Position numbers and translations under genes: made by a program. Source: Paenibacillus wulumuqiensis (lineage in GTDB: Bacteria > Bacillota > Bacilli > Paenibacillales > Paenibacillaceae). Taken from it: a DNA stretch of 64,000 bases. This document shows, one piece after another, positions 1-9,814 of this stretch. The notes under the pieces were generated by a model. It did not search any database. It saw only the letters and a program-made list of their open reading frames with translations, and was not told the origin of the DNA. The number at the start of each line of letters is the position of its first letter. Positions within the stretch are counted from its first letter, which is position 1. The DNA is taken from contig NZ_KQ040792.1 in the NCBI RefSeq assembly GCF_000971965.1, forward strand, positions 558,001-622,000, read 5' to 3'.

Positions 1-630
1 TCCGCTCAGGGTAGAGGCTGTATCAACCAGCCCGGTCTGATCCAGAATCCGATTACCGAGCAGATGCAGCGGCCAGATCAGCAGCAGCGAGGTAACCTGC
101 GTAATCCGCAGCCCTTTGCGATAGCGCTTCGGCTCGGCGAATAGTCCGATCTGTCCAGTCCATTTCCCCAGGAAGAACATACCGAGTGTCTCCAGCTGGG
201 CAATTCCGAGCCAGAAGGCACTCCCCCCAATAATGATCAATGCCAGCAGCAGACTCACCCAGGGCTTGGCCCGGTGAACCGGAATCAGGAAGAAACCGAG
301 TATCGCATACACGAGCAGTGCTTCACCAGGCTGAAAGTAGTGATGAATAATACCGATCAACAGCAGAATGACCAGCCTGCGGGTAAACCGGATCAGCGGC
401 CGATCCCCGCGAGCCTCCGCACGGGTTATAAAAATATGAAATCCTACCCCAAACAAAAAAGCAAAAATAACATAAAACCGCTGTTCCACAGCAAAATACA
501 AAAACTTCTGAATGTTTTCATCCAGCGGGGTCTTGTCCAGATTGTAATTCACCAGCTGCATAATATTGATCAGGATAATCCCGCACAGTGCAAATCCCCG
601 CAGAATATCCAGGTTGGCCAAACGTCTCAA
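1..630 (-). CDS. DUF418 family membrane protein (YeiB-like), C-terminus beyond window
   Basis: Reading leftward off the edge there are 210 open codons. The start is TTG, preceded by GGAGGAG at normal spacing. The N-terminus reads LDILRGFALCGIILINI and is followed by a FAFLFGVGFHIF segment and several more hydrophobic stretches, the usual opening of DUF418/YeiB proteins (about 380-400 residues, polytopic membrane proteins). The family has no proven biochemical role; some members resemble acyltransferase-3 proteins. The neighbouring pst operon ends in a strong terminator and lies on the same strand, so this gene is probably transcribed separately. Family assignment is confident; function is unknown. 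Confidence 0.8.
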   Translation of the reverse strand, partial: MRRLANLDILRGFALCGIILINIMQLVNYNLDKTPLDENIQKFLYFAVEQRFYVIFAFLFGVGFHIFITRAEARGDRPLIRFTRRLVILLLIGIIHHYFQPGEALLVYAILGFFLIPVHRAKPWVSLLLALIIIGGSAFWLGIAQLETLGMFFLGKWTGQIGLFAEPKRYRKGLRITQVTSLLLIWPLHLLGNRILDQTGLVDTASTLSG

Positions 631-817
631 TCTAACTCCTCCTTCATGCGAATCTCTGTACGTAAGACAGCATAGAGGGAGAATATGTTTCCTGATCCTC
701 TATCATATACAGTCGCTCCATGCCTTCAGCATAAAAGAAGATCCCACCGGGTACTATCGATTCACCTTACGGAAAGCTTACAGCATTGAAAGGTAAGAAC
801 GGAGCAGGTATTCACGC

Positions 818-832
818 ATAAAAAAAGACGCT

Positions 833-846
<14 letters not shown>
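818..846 (-). terminator. Terminator of the pst operon
   Basis: On the minus strand GACGCTT and AAGCGTC pair across a six-base loop, followed by a run of seven T. The hairpin starts inside the last codons of pstB, so termination is immediate. The rest of the roughly 200-base gap to the DUF418 gene shows nothing clear. Confidence 0.85.
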
Positions 847-1588
<742 letters not shown>

Positions 1589-1661
1589 AATATAAAATCC
1601 TCCTTGAGTGGACTGCCATGGAGGGGCAGAAACGGTCTGCCCCGATAATAATCCTGGAAAT

Positions 1662-2591
1662 CTAGTTCATGCGTTTGGAAGCCGTCATGTAACGATACAG
1701 CGTACGTCCGAACCAGCGTGCCAGCAGGTTGAAGATCAGTACCATAATGACGAGTACCGCCGAGGCGCCAGCTGCAACCTGAATTGCATCCGGTGCCAGT
1801 CCTTCACTGTTGACTTTCCAGATATGGGTCGCCAGTGTCTCGGCCGGACGCAGCGGGTTCAGCGGTGAACGCGGATGCAGAGGATTCCAGTCCGAGAAGT
1901 TCAGTGGAGGTGTGGTCATCCCGGAAGTAAACAGCAGGGCTGCCGCTTCACCGAATACACGTCCGGCTGCCAGAATCGTACCGGTAACGAGCGAAGGAAT
2001 CGCGACCGGCAGCATGATGGAAGTGATGATTTTCCATTTGGATAATCCCAGTGCCAGACCGGCTTCTTTTTGTTCACGGGGTACAGCGGTGAAGGCCTGT
2101 TCCGTAATCCGTACCATCAGCGGCAGGTTGAAAATGGTCAGAGCCAGTGCACCTGCCAGCAGGGAGAAGCCCATATTGAATGTATTAACAAAGACGAGCA
2201 AACCGAACAGACCGATAACGATCGACGGGAAAGAGGACAATACCTCTACGACCAGTCGGATAAAGCTGGTAATCTTGCCCGGTTTGGCATATTCGGACAT
2301 ATAGATACCGCCGCCCAGACCGAGCGGGATGGTAATGATCATCGTCATGATCAGCAGGTACAGGGAGTTAAATAGTGGTGGTCCAATACCTCCGCCCTCG
2401 CGGATCGTCTGCGGTTTGGATGTCAGGAAGTCCCAGCTGATATGTCCCAGTCCGCGGAACAGGATAAATCCGAGCAGTCCCAGCAGAATCAACACAATGG
2501 AGAGAGCAAGCGCAACAATGATAACCGTAGCTATTTTGTCTGCATTTCTGGCCCGTGTTCTGGCTTTGGTGTTTACGGTTTTCGTGGTCAT
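1662..2591 (-). CDS. pstA: Phosphate ABC transporter permease PstA
   Basis: Inner-membrane permease subunit of the phosphate importer, paired with PstC. A basic N-terminus ([12 protein letters not shown]) is followed by about six transmembrane segments and the binding-protein-dependent permease EAA loop ([14 protein letters not shown], about residues 195-210 here), which contacts PstB. I place the start at the ATG overlapping the pstC stop as ATGA, with AAAGGAG eight bases upstream. A longer frame exists but would overlap pstC by about 85 bases and has no ribosome site. The protein is 309 residues, normal for PstA. Confidence 0.96.
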   Translation of the reverse strand: MTTKTVNTKARTRARNADKIATVIIVALALSIVLILLGLLGFILFRGLGHISWDFLTSKPQTIREGGGIGPPLFNSLYLLIMTMIITIPLGLGGGIYMSEYAKPGKITSFIRLVVEVLSSFPSIVIGLFGLLVFVNTFNMGFSLLAGALALTIFNLPLMVRITEQAFTAVPREQKEAGLALGLSKWKIITSIMLPVAIPSLVTGTILAAGRVFGEAAALLFTSGMTTPPLNFSDWNPLHPRSPLNPLRPAETLATHIWKVNSEGLAPDAIQVAAGASAVLVIMVLIFNLLARWFGRTLYRYMTASKRMN

Positions 2592-3514
2592 ATCCGGTTT
2601 CTCCTTTCGAGCAGGCGTATGATGAGGATGAACACGAATGTCATCAGCATCAGCACGAGTGCCATACTCCACAATGCATTATTCTGAATAGAGCCCATTG
2701 CTGTGTTACCCATACCAAGTGTAATTACACTGGTCAGTGTGGAAGCGGACTCCAGCAGGGAAGTCGGGATGTAAGGGGCGTTACCGATAACCATCTGTAC
2801 CGCGAGTGCTTCACCGAATGCGCGGGCCATACCGAGTACGATACCGGTCAGCAGCGCAGGCAGAACCGTTGGCAGCACGACACGGTAAATCGTCTGCCAG
2901 CGTGTAGCGCCCAGTGCATAGGAAGCTTCGCGCAGACCGCGCGGCAGGGAAGCCAGCGCATCGGCGGCTACGCTTGTGATAGTAGGCAGAATCATAATCG
3001 ACAGTACGAGTGCACCGGCACCCACACCAATCCCCTGCCCGCCAACATTGTCGCGCAGGAACGGAACAATCAGGGTCAGACCGATAAAGCCGTAGACAAC
3101 GGATGGAATACCGGACAGCAGCTCAATCGCCGGCTGCAGGATACGTTTACCGAATGTCGGCACGATCTCGGTCATGAACAGTGCAGCTGCAATACTGAGC
3201 GGACTGGCGAGAAGCGCAGCCAGCAGGGTAACCATAAAGGAACCCGAGATGGCCGGAAGTGCACCAAACGAAGGCTCAGCCGCATCCGGCGCCCAGTGTG
3301 TACCGAAAAAGAACTCGGTCAGGCTGACGCCGTTCACAGCAAAGGTAGCGACACCTTTGGATGTAACAAAATATACGATGGATACGATGACTGCGATCAG
3401 AAATACGACACAGATAGACGTATAAATTCTGCCGATCCAGTCTTCCAAACGGTGCTTCTCAAGCGGCAGCCTGCGACGCTGTGCTTCCCGTGGAGTAACT
3501 TTGGAATGCTCCAT
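2588..3514 (-). CDS. pstC: Phosphate ABC transporter permease PstC
   Basis: Second permease subunit of PstSCAB. The 308 residues begin with a cytoplasmic basic segment, then a first membrane helix around residues 36-55, the PstC-typical GTHWAPDAAEPSFGALPAISG region, and the EAA loop EASYALGATRWQTI. It translationally couples to pstA by the ATGA overlap. It is separated from pstS by about 190 bases that contain a hairpin, so pstC and its downstream genes probably receive only part of the pstS transcription. Confidence 0.96.
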   Translation of the reverse strand: MEHSKVTPREAQRRRLPLEKHRLEDWIGRIYTSICVVFLIAVIVSIVYFVTSKGVATFAVNGVSLTEFFFGTHWAPDAAEPSFGALPAISGSFMVTLLAALLASPLSIAAALFMTEIVPTFGKRILQPAIELLSGIPSVVYGFIGLTLIVPFLRDNVGGQGIGVGAGALVLSIMILPTITSVAADALASLPRGLREASYALGATRWQTIYRVVLPTVLPALLTGIVLGMARAFGEALAVQMVIGNAPYIPTSLLESASTLTSVITLGMGNTAMGSIQNNALWSMALVLMLMTFVFILIIRLLERRNRI

Positions 3515-3610
3515 AAGTAATAACCTCTTTTCTTCATGCTTTGAAATAAATGTCTTGCCGGTATCTCAACAATTCAAGGGAGAATGATGATATGCGTTCT
3601 GTATAAAAAC

Positions 3611-3641
3611 GTGAAAAGAGAGGCGGGGTCCCCGCCTCTTC
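3611..3641 (-). terminator. Attenuator hairpin between pstS and pstC
   Basis: AGAGGCGGGG pairs perfectly with CCCCGCCTCT around a single central base, followed on the minus strand by CTCTTTTC. The T-run is short, so partial read-through is likely. This fits the common need for far more binding protein than permease. Partial termination is inferred. Confidence 0.7.
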
Positions 3642-3700
3642 GAGCCATGGCGTTCGAGCCAGCAGCTGCATCTTTTCATCCGTTATATTCGATTGAAAGC

Positions 3701-4639
3701 TTACTTTTGGCTAACTTTACCTTCCGCATCGCGTTGTACCTGCATACCGGACATTGGAATGTAGCCCAGTTCAGTTACATCGCTTTGTTGAACGTCTTCG
3801 CTCAGCATGTAATCCAGGAATGCTTTGGTAGCAGCATCCGGCTCACCTTTGGTGTACATGTGCTCGTAAGCCCAGATTGGGTATTTACCAGCTTCAACGT
3901 TCTCAACCGTAGGCTCTACACCGTCATAGCTCAGTGGAGCTACGCTGTCATCCAGGTAAGACAGTGCCAGGTAACCGATAGCGCCCGGAGTCTCAGCGAT
4001 CAGCTTTTTCACTGTACCTGAGGAATCCTGCTGGATGGAACCGGCTGGATCTTCCGTTTTCTCGCCCAGTGCGTACTTCTCAAAAGTAGCACGTGTACCG
4101 GAGCTGCTTGGACGGTTGATGACCACGATCTTTTGATCCGCGCCGCCAACTTCTTTCCAGTTCGTTACTTTACCAGTGAAGATGTCGACCAGTTGTTGTT
4201 TTTTCAGGTCTTTTACGTTAGCACCCGGATTGGCAACAGCAGCCATAGCCACAACCGCTACCTGGTGATCTTTCAGCTCGGCTGCTTTGTCAGCATCCAG
4301 CTTTTCTTCAGCGAATACGTCGGAGTTACCGATGTTGGCTTGACCTTCAGACACCTGAGTCAGACCCGTACCACTACCGCCGCCCTGTACTTGAACGGAT
4401 ACGTTAGCATATTTTGAATCTGCCATAAACTTTTGTGACACTTGTTCAACCAGTGGTTGCAATGCTGTGGAACCTACAGCCAGAATAGAACCGCTAAGCT
4501 CAGAAGAACCAGTTTCTCCTGTGCTGCCGGTATCTCCACCAGCACCCGATCCCGAAGTAGTTCCGCCGTTTGATCCGCAGGCAGCAAGCACGAGGACCAT
4601 TGTCAGCGTAAGAAGCATGATTGGCAGTTTTTTAAACAT
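3701..4639 (-). CDS. pstS: Phosphate-binding lipoprotein PstS
   Basis: Extracytoplasmic phosphate receptor that delivers phosphate to PstCAB. It has a lipoprotein signal peptide with lipobox LAAC (Cys21 would be lipidated), then a low-complexity G/S/T-rich tether (about residues 22-48). The mature domain contains the phosphate-binding motifs GSTALQPL, GGGSGTG and NRPSSSGTRATFEK typical of PstS. The 312-residue length is normal. The start ATG follows a GGGGGAGGAGA site. It heads the pst operon. Confidence 0.96.
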   Translation of the reverse strand: MFKKLPIMLLTLTMVLVLAACGSNGGTTSGSGAGGDTGSTGETGSSELSGSILAVGSTALQPLVEQVSQKFMADSKYANVSVQVQGGGSGTGLTQVSEGQANIGNSDVFAEEKLDADKAAELKDHQVAVVAMAAVANPGANVKDLKKQQLVDIFTGKVTNWKEVGGADQKIVVINRPSSSGTRATFEKYALGEKTEDPAGSIQQDSSGTVKKLIAETPGAIGYLALSYLDDSVAPLSYDGVEPTVENVEAGKYPIWAYEHMYTKGEPDAATKAFLDYMLSEDVQQSDVTELGYIPMSGMQVQRDAEGKVSQK

Positions 4640-4719
4640 TTGTAAAGTCTCCTCCCCCTAATTAAAGGCGCAATACTCTTATGTGTTTTGTTCTTACATG
4701 ACTTATTCTAGGGGGGCAG

Positions 4720-4747
4720 TGTTAGAGTTAAGTCTTAGTTTTGTAAA
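4720..4747 (-). promoter_or_regulatory. Candidate PhoP box upstream of pstS
   Basis: Reading the minus strand there are three hexamers, TTTACA, AAGACT and CTAACA, each separated by exactly five bases (11-bp period). Bacillus PhoP boxes are TT(A/C/T)ACA-like direct repeats with this spacing. The middle hexamer is a poor match, so this is a candidate only. Confidence 0.5.
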
Positions 4748-4883
4748 CTCTGTATTAAAATTTCGCGAAATTGTTTGAGAAATGTAAGCGGGGCAGCGAG
4801 AGAGGATGAAAGAGGAAGAACAGTTATGTTCCGGATGTTCTTTTATATAATATAAGAAAATGAAAAAGCAGAGATATAAACAC

Positions 4884-4924
4884 AACAAAAATGCCCCGTC
4901 TCCGGAACGCCGGAATCGGGGCAT
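4884..4924 (-). terminator. Terminator of the ytxH-like gene
   Basis: ATGCCCCG and CGGGGCAT pair, with an inner CCGG stem. On the minus strand it is followed by TTTTTGTTGTG. It lies just downstream of the YtxH gene and separates it from pstS. Between this and pstS I see the Pho box and otherwise only AT-rich sequence. Confidence 0.8.
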
Positions 4925-4982
4925 CATTGAAATGAAATGTATACTGTCACAGGCTGCCTGGCAGCCAATGACATCAGGCCTC

Positions 4983-5324
4983 TTACATCGTGGCTGGGCC
5001 ACTGCCTGTGCTGTTATGGGATTGCTTGAAGTCCTGAATCTCGGATTTCACTTCGCCTACTGCCGATTGTGCTTCGGTTTTGAAGTCCTTGGCAGTGCTC
5101 AGGGATTCCTTGAGAACGCCGACAACTTCCTGGCCTTTCTCAGCGATTTCATGACCTTTTTCATTAATCATCGGCCCTTTTTCTCTGACCAGTTCGGTAA
5201 CCTGAGCCAGTTTGGCACGTGCTTTCGCACCTTGCTGCGGGGCGACCAGAACAGCTACACCTGCACCTACCAGCGCACCTGTTACTGCACCAATGGCTAG
5301 TGTTTTTGTTGTCTCTGTATTCAT
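4983..5324 (-). CDS. YtxH domain-containing protein
   Basis: Small general-stress type protein of unknown biochemical role, 113 residues. It begins with a glycine/alanine-rich membrane segment (AIGAVTGALVGAGVAVLVAP, about residues 9-28), the hallmark of YtxH (gas-vesicle GvpP-like) proteins. The rest is a charged, amphipathic helical stretch with EKGHEIAEKGQEVV heptad-like repeats. Two ATGs lie close together; I chose the inner one because GGGAG sits eight bases before it but only three before the outer one. It is monocistronic with its own terminator. Confidence 0.85.
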   Translation of the reverse strand: MNTETTKTLAIGAVTGALVGAGVAVLVAPQQGAKARAKLAQVTELVREKGPMINEKGHEIAEKGQEVVGVLKESLSTAKDFKTEAQSAVGEVKSEIQDFKQSHNSTGSGPATM

Positions 5325-5501
5325 GTTCATTACTCCCTTCGTAGTGAAGTGCTTGTTTATTATTACCCACATTTGCGGATTTATCCCAAGTTATGTTGAC
5401 AACCAGGCTATTTATTTTATCCTGCCTGTTCCATTTGACGGATAAAGGCCTGGCTGGAGAGCGTCTGCCCGCTTATTCGGAAGACGGTATGCAATGATGA
5501 T

Positions 5502-5536
5502 AACAAAGCCCTGCTTGAGAGGAGCAGGGCTTTGTT
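5502..5536. terminator. Bidirectional terminator after Mn catalase
   Basis: Perfect 14-base inverted repeat (AACAAAGCCCTGCT with AGCAGGGCTTTGTT) around a seven-base loop. T-rich ends occur on both strands. It serves the catalase on the minus strand. Confidence 0.85.
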
Positions 5537-5570
5537 ATGGTATTGTCGGATCTGCCAAAGCAGCAGATTC

Positions 5571-6425
5571 TTATTTATTCAAGGTACCTACATTGACGAT
5601 GCTTGGCGCCTGATCAGCACGGGAATGCATAAAGTCCGGAGCTGGCTTCAGGATCGGAGCCTGACCATAGGCTTTTGGCTGTTGAACGTATTCAAAGTCG
5701 CCTGTACCGTCCATTGCAGGACCGCTGGCCCAGCGTCCGGCTGCACTTTCTTCACCTTGGGAGAAGTTCATGAACTGGTGAACCACTTCACGTTTCTCCA
5801 GCTCTGGAGGGAAGGAAGCCGGTGTAATTGGACCCTGCTTCGCCTCGATTTCGGCGATAGCGGCCAGCCACTGATTCTGGTGCATGGTATCGCGAGCGAT
5901 CATAAAGGACAACATGTCGCGGATACCAGGATCGGTTGTTTGCTCATACAGGCGGATAACCTGCAGACGTCCCTGGGATTCGGCATTCAGGTTGGCACGG
6001 AAATCAGCCAGCAGATCGCCGCTCGCTACGATATAGCGGGAGTTCCACGGATAACCTACGCTGTCGGATGGCAGTGCGCCCAGACTGGATACAATCGCGT
6101 GCTGCGGATTCATACCGCCCAGCACAGCGCCGATCGCAGGGTCTTTGGCCATTTGCTCTACCTGATCCAGCGGTGCATCGTCGAGCAGCTGAGCAATCAT
6201 TGTTGCCAGCATTTCCACGTGACCGATCTCCTCGGTACCGATATCCAGCAGCATATCTTTGTACTTGCTCTCAGCGCGGCTATTCCAGCCTTGGAACAGG
6301 TACTGCATCATAACGGACATTTCACCATATTGTCCGCCTAGTACTTCTTGCAGCTTTTTGGCATAAATCGGATCCGGCTTGTCTGGCTTGGCAGTATACT
6401 GTAACTCTTTAATGTGAAAGAACAT
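5571..6425 (-). CDS. Manganese (non-heme) catalase
   Basis: Dinuclear manganese catalase that disproportionates H2O2. With the start at the ATG nine bases after AGGAGG, the protein is 284 residues and the metal ligands fall almost at the positions known for Lactobacillus manganese catalase: Glu35 (GGQYGEMS), Glu66 and His69 (GTEEIGHVE), Glu149 (NLNAESQG) and His182 (RDTMHQNQW). It belongs to the KatN/YdbD/CotJC ferritin-like superfamily. An upstream in-frame ATG lacks a ribosome site. With katA further along it gives the cell two unrelated catalases. The C-terminal 70 residues are low complexity, as in KatN-type proteins. Confidence 0.95.
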   Translation of the reverse strand: MFFHIKELQYTAKPDKPDPIYAKKLQEVLGGQYGEMSVMMQYLFQGWNSRAESKYKDMLLDIGTEEIGHVEMLATMIAQLLDDAPLDQVEQMAKDPAIGAVLGGMNPQHAIVSSLGALPSDSVGYPWNSRYIVASGDLLADFRANLNAESQGRLQVIRLYEQTTDPGIRDMLSFMIARDTMHQNQWLAAIAEIEAKQGPITPASFPPELEKREVVHQFMNFSQGEESAAGRWASGPAMDGTGDFEYVQQPKAYGQAPILKPAPDFMHSRADQAPSIVNVGTLNK

Positions 6426-6721
6426 AATGTAACTCCTCCTTTGTTGTATAAAACTAGAACTGGGATGCATAGGGATTCGTAACGCTGTACATATTCACTT
6501 CAAGTTAAGTAATCACACTTTGCATATGATTCATCAAAAAGGTGAATCCGCAGTCTGCATCAGCAGCCCAATTATGAAAAGTGTCCCCAATGATACGATG
6601 GCCATCGCAAACAACTATTAACCAATTCATATTGGATATAACCTGTTTTTGGACGGAGAAATTACAAAATTGTTATTTATCAAGCAAAAAAAAGTGAAAA
6701 AAGCAATCCTTTATCTGGAAA

Positions 6722-6767
6722 TAAAAAGCAGATCAGAGTATGCCGGCTTCGCATATCCCTGATCTGC
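6722..6767 (-). terminator. Terminator of the AI-2E family permease gene
   Basis: GCAGATCAG pairs with CTGATCTGC with an inner TATGC/GCATA stem. On the minus strand it is followed by TTTTTAT. The remaining sequence between here and the Mn catalase start is AT-rich; I could not assign a confident catalase promoter or a PerR box in it. Confidence 0.85.
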
Positions 6768-6834
6768 CGCACGCTATAATATTAACGAACATTGCTTGTT
6801 TTACTAACATGAAGATTTGATAAAGGAGCACACC

Positions 6835-7929
6835 CTACTGAAAGTCATTGCCGATCTTCTCCTTCAGATACATCCGGTAAATATGCACAATCGTAATCTT
6901 GACGGCCATATAGATCGGAATAACCAGCAGCATACCGAGGATGCCGCCCATATCTCCCCCGACGAGCAGGAGTACGATAATGGTGAATGGATGAATATCC
7001 AGCTGATTACCAAAGATGATCGGCTCCAGCAGATTGTTCTGAATCAATTGGGCTACAATTACAATTACGATCGCCCAGATCCCCATCATCGGAGAGTCTA
7101 TAAAGCCGACAATCGCCACAGGTACAGCAGACAGAATCGCTCCGATATACGGGATGAAATTCAGGAAAAAGGCCAGGAACACGAGCAGCAGCGAATAGGG
7201 CAGATCAATAATCAGAAACCCTATATAAAGCAGTATACACAGCGCGAAATTGACGAGTACGCGTCCGGCGATAAAGCTGCTCAGGGAATCATCAATCTCG
7301 GCCAGCATCAGCTTGCCGTCTTCACGGAATTTCTGCGGAAACAGCAGTACCAGACGCTCGGACAGTTTTTTGTCGTCCTTGAGCAGGTAGTACAGCATGA
7401 TCGGCACGGTAGCAATAACCAGCACAATATTGGATACAAAGGAGAACATGCTGGAAATATGATCCGACAGCCAGGTGAATACCGTATTCAGATATTCGGT
7501 AAGCCGGGACAGCATATCGTCGCTGCCTCCCCGATCCGGCAAATACTGCTGGATAAACGAGTTATGCTGCAGCGCTTCGACCTGTCGAATAATGCTGTTG
7601 GTGAACTCAGGCGTATTCTGTACGAAGCTGGTCACCTGATCACGCAGTGTCGGCCAGCCGATCATGGAGAAAATGACCAGAGCCAGAATGATCACCACAT
7701 AGATCATAAGTATGGACATGGAACGCTTGACTTTGCGCTTGCGCTCCAGCCAATTTACCAGAGGACGCAGCGGATAGTAGATAAATGCGGTAATGAGTAG
7801 AGGTACAATCGTAAGACTGATCAGCGAGCGGATCGGCACAAAGATAAAATCAACCAGCGTCCCGAGATAGATGATCAGCAGTATCAGCGCAATGCCCGCG
7901 CCAATACGAAAAAAGCGGTTTTGTATCAT
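6835..7929 (-). CDS. AI-2E family transporter (PerM/YtvI type)
   Basis: Polytopic membrane protein of 364 residues, family AI-2E_transport (TqsA, PerM, YtvI, YueF). It opens with two helices (about residues 10-30 and 36-55), then a basic loop LERKRKVKRS, another helix, a long soluble segment (about 95-150), then a cluster of helices and the family-typical LLPYSLLLVFLAFFLNF-like and PYIGAILSAVPVAI motif. Despite the name, few members move autoinducer-2; several bacillar members are linked to cation or proton exchange. The substrate here is unknown. Start ATG has GGGAGG nine bases upstream. Confidence 0.88.
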   Translation of the reverse strand: MIQNRFFRIGAGIALILLIIYLGTLVDFIFVPIRSLISLTIVPLLITAFIYYPLRPLVNWLERKRKVKRSMSILMIYVVIILALVIFSMIGWPTLRDQVTSFVQNTPEFTNSIIRQVEALQHNSFIQQYLPDRGGSDDMLSRLTEYLNTVFTWLSDHISSMFSFVSNIVLVIATVPIMLYYLLKDDKKLSERLVLLFPQKFREDGKLMLAEIDDSLSSFIAGRVLVNFALCILLYIGFLIIDLPYSLLLVFLAFFLNFIPYIGAILSAVPVAIVGFIDSPMMGIWAIVIVIVAQLIQNNLLEPIIFGNQLDIHPFTIIVLLLVGGDMGGILGMLLVIPIYMAVKITIVHIYRMYLKEKIGNDFQ

Positions 7930-8136
7930 AGACAGGTTCCTCCCGGAAAATAGTCCAACTCTATGCGGCTTAGTTGCTTATATGTATGGTAGCCCAAGTA
8001 ACTTCGCTATTTAAAAGAGCTGATAACTGTATATAAACGCTATTATAGTCTGCTCAATCGCGATGCCGGATTTTTCATACGGATTCCCGACAGGCGTCAG
8101 GGGAGGAGGATGTCGGATCATTTTCGGGATAAACAT

Positions 8137-8165
8137 TTGGAAGCGGATTCTTCTGGCGATATAAT
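8137..8165 (+). promoter_or_regulatory. SigA promoter of the aldo/keto reductase
   Basis: TTGGAA, a 17-base spacer and a perfect TATAAT, about 100 bases before the start codon. No other feature is seen in this 340-base gap, which also holds the unassigned upstream region of the divergent permease gene. Confidence 0.75.
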
Positions 8166-8268
8166 AGAACACAGATGCGCCTATTCCGATAGGGATGGCT
8201 GTACAATTCCGGTATATCCGCTGGAGGGAACAGACGCATGATACATATTAACGAGGAGGCTGTAACCG

Positions 8269-9213
8269 ATGACGATGAATTACCGCAGACTGGGCGGAAG
8301 TGGGCTCAAGGTTAGTGAGATTAGTCTGGGAAGCTGGCTGACGTATGGAGGATATGTGGAACGGGAGAATGCGGTCAATTCGATCCGTGCCGCGTATGAT
8401 CTGGGCATTAATTTCTTCGATACCGCCAACGTGTATGAACGCGGAGAAGCGGAAAAGGTAGTCGGCGAGACGCTGAAGTCGTATCCACGTGAATCCTATG
8501 TACTGGCGACCAAGGTGTTTGGCAATATGGGAGACGGTCCGAATGATAAAGGCCTGTCACGCAAGCATATTATGGAGCAGTGCCATGCCAGCCTGAAGCG
8601 TCTCGGCCATGATTATATCGACCTGTACTACTGCCACCGCTTCTCCCCGGAGACGCCGATCGAAGAGACGCTGCGTGCGCTCGACGATCTGGTGCGCCAG
8701 GGCAAGATTCTGTACGTCGGCGTGAGCCAGTGGACCGCTGCACAGATGCAGGCGGCTGTCGGGGTAGCCGACCGATATCTGCTCGACCGGATCGTCGTGA
8801 ATCAGCCAATCTATAATATGTTTGAACGTTATATAGAAGAAGAAGTGATCCCGCTCGGCAAGAAATACGGCATCGGCCAGGTTGTTTACTCGCCACTGGC
8901 TCAGGGACTGCTGACCGGCAAATACACCTCCGGCGGCCAAATCCCGTCCGACAGCCGTGCCGCCAAGCTCGGATGGGACGAGAAAAAGCTGGATGAGCAG
9001 CGCCTGAGTCAGGTACAGCAGCTGCAGCGTATCGCCGACGAAGCCGGATTGTCTTTGACCCATCTGGCACTGGCCTGGATTCTGCGCCAGGATAACGTCT
9101 CCAGCGCCCTGGTTGGAGCGAGCCGTCCGGAGCAGATTCAGCAGAATGCGGGAGCTGCAGGTGTGAAGCTGAGCGAGGATGTAGTGACTGCGATTGAAGA
9201 AGTGTTAAAGTAA
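8269..9213 (+). CDS. Aldo/keto reductase (Kv-beta subunit-like)
   Basis: NAD(P)H-dependent oxidoreductase of 314 residues, probably reducing aldehydes or ketones in the cytosol. The catalytic tetrad is present: Asp51 and Tyr56 (FFDTANVYERG), Lys82 (LATKVF) and His123 (YYCHRF). The N-terminal MNYRRLGGSGLKVSEISLG and C-terminal ALVGASRPEQIQQN motifs place it with the voltage-gated potassium channel beta-subunit/YhdN/YccK branch. GAGGAGG precedes the first ATG. It has its own promoter and terminator. The substrate cannot be told from sequence. Confidence 0.93.
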   Translation: MTMNYRRLGGSGLKVSEISLGSWLTYGGYVERENAVNSIRAAYDLGINFFDTANVYERGEAEKVVGETLKSYPRESYVLATKVFGNMGDGPNDKGLSRKHIMEQCHASLKRLGHDYIDLYYCHRFSPETPIEETLRALDDLVRQGKILYVGVSQWTAAQMQAAVGVADRYLLDRIVVNQPIYNMFERYIEEEVIPLGKKYGIGQVVYSPLAQGLLTGKYTSGGQIPSDSRAAKLGWDEKKLDEQRLSQVQQLQRIADEAGLSLTHLALAWILRQDNVSSALVGASRPEQIQQNAGAAGVKLSEDVVTAIEEVLK

Positions 9214-9233
9214 AGAAATAAAGCCCTAACTAA

Positions 9234-9270
9234 AAATCCCTTCTGTAGTATAGCGGTACAGAAGGGATTT
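9234..9270 (+). terminator. Terminator of the aldo/keto reductase gene
   Basis: Perfect 14-base arms AAATCCCTTCTGTA and TACAGAAGGGATTT around nine bases. The T-run is short on this strand and longer on the other, so it may act in both directions. Confidence 0.75.
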
Positions 9271-9302
9271 ATGGGTTTAGTTGGAATGCAGATGGAGCGT
9301 AA

Positions 9303-9416
9303 ATGAATAAAAGGAGAATAAACGATGCCCGAGAGAAATATAAGCAGATTGGTGTGTACAAGGCTCAATTTAAAGATCACGTTCGGGAACCGCCAGGAAG
9401 AATTGCCAGAGCATAA
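9303..9416 (+). CDS. Small ORF, possible toxin C-terminal remnant
   Basis: 37 codons: an ATG preceded by GGAG at five bases, reading MNKRRINDAREKYKQIGV and ending PPGRIARA. Composition changes here from the GC-rich neighbours to AT-rich. The short basic sequence resembles the tail end of polymorphic toxin or nuclease proteins more than a free-standing peptide, but I cannot name a family and it may be non-coding. It precedes a small cysteine-rich gene, an arrangement seen for toxin/immunity leftovers. Confidence 0.25.
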   Translation: MNKRRINDAREKYKQIGVYKAQFKDHVREPPGRIARA

Positions 9417-9467
9417 TGTGTGAAATCATACCTGAGTTTCTTTTACTAATAGAAGGGAGGAAGCTTC

Positions 9468-9758
9468 ATGTCATTATCCGATTATTTAAGAAAACATAAG
9501 GTAGTTTGTACGGAGTGTAATCAAGAATTGTATGTTGTTGGTTTCGGAAGTATATCGGATAAGCTTAAATGTTTCTCTTGTAATATATATTATGCATATA
9601 CGATACAGACTAAAACCTTAGTAAAAGATCCAAAGTATGCCGAGTTGCTGAGAAAGTGGGATACCGGCAGCGGAGAATGGCCTGGTATACCTAGTAGTGA
9701 AATATATAGCCCATGGTATTTTAAAAAAATAGTACGAATGGTAAACAAGAAGTTGTGA
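9468..9758 (+). CDS. Hypothetical zinc-ribbon-like protein
   Basis: 96 residues with two CxxC pairs, CTEC (about residues 15-18) and CFSC (about 36-39), spaced as in a small zinc ribbon, followed by an aromatic, lysine-rich C-terminal half. GGGAGGAAGC precedes the ATG at good spacing, so translation is likely. The gene is clearly more AT-rich than its neighbours and uses codons rare in them (AAA, TTA, ATA), a sign of transfer. No function recognised; an immunity or small DNA/RNA-binding role is possible but unsupported. Confidence 0.65.
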   Translation: MSLSDYLRKHKVVCTECNQELYVVGFGSISDKLKCFSCNIYYAYTIQTKTLVKDPKYAELLRKWDTGSGEWPGIPSSEIYSPWYFKKIVRMVNKKL

Positions 9759-9814
9759 ATAAAGAAAGTTGATGGTACATAGAGACTTCCAAAAAAATCA
9801 ATCCTGCTGGGAGT

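Noticed and set aside
2555-3520. Open frame of 321 codons antisense to pstC and pstA
   Set aside because: Composition rich in Gln, Arg and His with no motif; the pst genes on the other strand are unambiguous.
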